This document shows, in pieces, positions 5,163 to 6,378 of a DNA stretch of 6,378 bases (position 1 is its first letter; each line of letters starts with the position of its first letter). The DNA lies in assembly GCA_048939595.1 (NCBI GenBank), contig JBHLPI010000108.1, positions 1 through 6,378 on the forward strand, written 5' to 3'. The DNA comes from Hermodarchaeum sp048939595. Lineage in GTDB: Archaea; Asgardarchaeota; Hermodarchaeia; Hermodarchaeales; Hermodarchaeaceae. Below the pieces are notes generated by a model. The model saw only the letters and a list, made by a program, of their open reading frames with translations. It made no database searches and had not been told where the DNA came from. A program made the translations under genes and the position numbers.

Positions 5163-5789
5163 GTGGGTGAATCGCTGGAATGGCTTGAATGGTATTATGA
5201 GCGGCTGGGTGAAGAAAAAAATGTGAACCTCCAACGGAAGGATTCTTACACCAACTGGGCCTTGGTCACCCTACTAGGGTTTCTTGCCATCTACGGCCAG
5301 ATCTATTTCATCGCTTTACCATCCATTATTACTCTAGCGGCCTTGGCCATTGCGATTATTCTCATTTTCCGGTTTTACTTACGTTCCTGTATCAGCTACG
5401 CGGATATCCGCCGCCAAAACCTCATCCGCCGGGCCATTGAACGCCACTGGATGCACGGTAAACCCTCCATTAACCGCATCAAAGCCCTGATTAAAATCTT
5501 CGATCATGAGTGCTGGGCCGTCGATTCTCTCGGGCGTACGTTACGCAGTCAACTCAAAGCAGGGTTCATTGTGCTCTTCCTTGCGCCCATCCTTGCCCTC
5601 CTATGGGAACTCGTTAGCCTTCACCTGCAATTCTTCCAAAACCCCATTCTCATGTTGGAGACACTAATTTTCAGTTATGCCATCTTCATTTTCATGATTG
5701 TTTACATCATTTTGGAATTAATTGCGGTCAAACGCCATAAACCGCTACAACAAAAGCCCCAAAAGTCGAAAGAACCCTTAGAGCAATAA
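5163..5789 (+). CDS. Four-helix membrane protein of unknown function, 208 aa
   Basis: I choose GTG at 5163 because GGAGG lies eight bases upstream; the GTG at 5148 overlaps that SD and has none of its own. The product has an acidic, aromatic N-terminus (ESLEWLEWYYERLGEE, residues 3-18), two membrane segments (about 31-50 and 52-71), a basic soluble stretch (72-131, including ADIRRQNLIRRAIERHW), two more membrane segments (132-153 and 164-188), and a Lys/Gln-rich tail. The basic middle stretch and tail suggest both face the cytosol. I do not recognise the family, and no catalytic motif is seen. It follows the metallopeptidase gene by 90 bp with a possible T-run between them, so it is probably its own unit. 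It converges on the dehydratase gene with 7 bp between the stop codons. Confidence 0.78.
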   Translation: MGESLEWLEWYYERLGEEKNVNLQRKDSYTNWALVTLLGFLAIYGQIYFIALPSIITLAALAIAIILIFRFYLRSCISYADIRRQNLIRRAIERHWMHGKPSINRIKALIKIFDHECWAVDSLGRTLRSQLKAGFIVLFLAPILALLWELVSLHLQFFQNPILMLETLIFSYAIFIFMIVYIILELIAVKRHKPLQQKPQKSKEPLEQ

Positions 5790-5796
5790 ACGAAGG

Positions 5797-6378
5797 CTAG
5801 TCGTCTTGAACTTGGGCAAGATGCTTAGCGAGTGCCTTCTTATCTTGCAGATTGGCGAGCCGACCAATCATGATGCGCTGAGCTTGTGGGGACCCCGCAC
5901 CGTGCATGGATTCAGTCAGATAGCCCACAGCAGCTCGTCCCATGGTGAGGTTTTCGATGAGTCGGAGCATTTTGATGCGATTCAATGTGCTTACATCTTC
6001 GACGCCGACCAGATACTTTTCGATGATGCTTCGGGTCTCGGGATTTTGCAGTTCCTTGGCACTGGGGCAGGTCACAAACAAGCCCCCCGCGATGTCCTGT
6101 AGCAGACGCGCTATTTCAAATGGAAACCGAGTCACATTCTGCTTACAAACGTTTGCCAAGAGAATATCGACCAGGTAATTTCCAGCGGGTGTGGCGGTTC
6201 CGCAACTGGAACAGGCCATGCCACAGGCATAGAGCGTCTCGTTGAGGTGGACCATTTCGGTGATTTTGTCTTTGATATGGGCGGCTTTCTCGACCCCGTT
6301 GTATTCGGCGATGGTCGCGGCTGCACCAATGAGTACATCTCCCACGCCGACTTTACAGCCTCCGTAACTTTGGCGGTG
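5797..6378 (-). CDS. abfD: 4-hydroxybutyryl-CoA dehydratase / vinylacetyl-CoA delta-isomerase, C-terminal part
   Basis: The minus-strand frame is open from the right edge (6378) to TAG at 5797, giving 193 residues of the C-terminal part; the gene begins outside the window. The GTG at 6345 is an internal valine, not a start. The first residues, HRQSYGGCKVGVGDVL, align with the active-site segment of the Clostridium aminobutyricum enzyme: its [4Fe-4S] ligands His292 and Cys299, with Tyr296 and Lys300, have the same spacing here. Further family segments are LYACGMACS, KQNVTRFPFEIARLLQDIAGG and TESMHGAGSPQAQR; the last contains the probable counterpart of Glu455. The enzyme is FAD- and iron-sulfur-dependent and dehydrates 4-hydroxybutyryl-CoA to crotonyl-CoA. 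It serves the hydroxypropionate/hydroxybutyrate and dicarboxylate/hydroxybutyrate cycles or 4-aminobutyrate fermentation; which one applies cannot be told from this window. Confidence 0.93.
   Translation of the reverse strand, partial: HRQSYGGCKVGVGDVLIGAAATIAEYNGVEKAAHIKDKITEMVHLNETLYACGMACSSCGTATPAGNYLVDILLANVCKQNVTRFPFEIARLLQDIAGGLFVTCPSAKELQNPETRSIIEKYLVGVEDVSTLNRIKMLRLIENLTMGRAAVGYLTESMHGAGSPQAQRIMIGRLANLQDKKALAKHLAQVQDD

Noticed and set aside
5806..6338. Plus- and minus-strand frames within the dehydratase gene
   Set aside because: They are shadows of a gene whose translation matches 4-hydroxybutyryl-CoA dehydratase throughout.

Overview
The window looks archaeal. Several starts carry Shine-Dalgarno (SD) sequences of the GGTGAG/GGAGG type. 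AT-rich boxes resembling archaeal TATA elements sit at promoter distance from starts (811-820, 4056-4063). GTG and TTG starts are used. Several products belong to families I associate mainly with archaea: a TIGR04076 protein, a tiny stand-alone winged-helix protein, and 4-hydroxybutyryl-CoA dehydratase. The lineage cannot be fixed from the sequence; an Asgard- or TACK-type archaeon of moderate GC is a reasonable guess. No tRNA, rRNA, CRISPR array, insertion sequence or long repeat was seen.

Left part (1-1430). A minus-strand gene cut by the left edge encodes a winged-helix protein of the AlkZ/YcaQ-like family (DNA interstrand-crosslink glycosylase relatives). It is divergent from a two-gene plus-strand operon: a 58-residue winged-helix regulator starting at GTG, then a VOC (glyoxalase/bleomycin-resistance fold) protein. 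The two sides share an AT-rich promoter region. A DNA-repair-like gene facing a regulator and a possible drug-binding protein suggests a small genotoxin-response locus, which is inference.

Middle part (1510-4016, minus strand). Four genes read leftwards: a TIGR04076 protein, a 325-residue cysteine-rich protein (DUF6144/V4R-like C-terminus), a polytopic membrane protein of about 226 residues, and a 122-residue four-helix membrane protein. Gaps are 33, 73 and 61 bp, so they may form one operon or several units with internal promoters. The promoter for the first gene seems to lie inside the 5' end of the divergent gene.

Right part (4038-6378). A plus-strand gene starting only 21 bp from the TIGR04076 gene encodes a putative zinc metallopeptidase with an HEVHH motif. 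A plus-strand four-helix membrane protein follows. It converges, with 7 bp between stop codons, on a minus-strand gene for 4-hydroxybutyryl-CoA dehydratase that is cut by the right edge. That piece carries the conserved His, Tyr, Cys and Lys of the active site. The enzyme points to 4-hydroxybutyrate metabolism: an autotrophic 4-hydroxybutyrate cycle or aminobutyrate fermentation.
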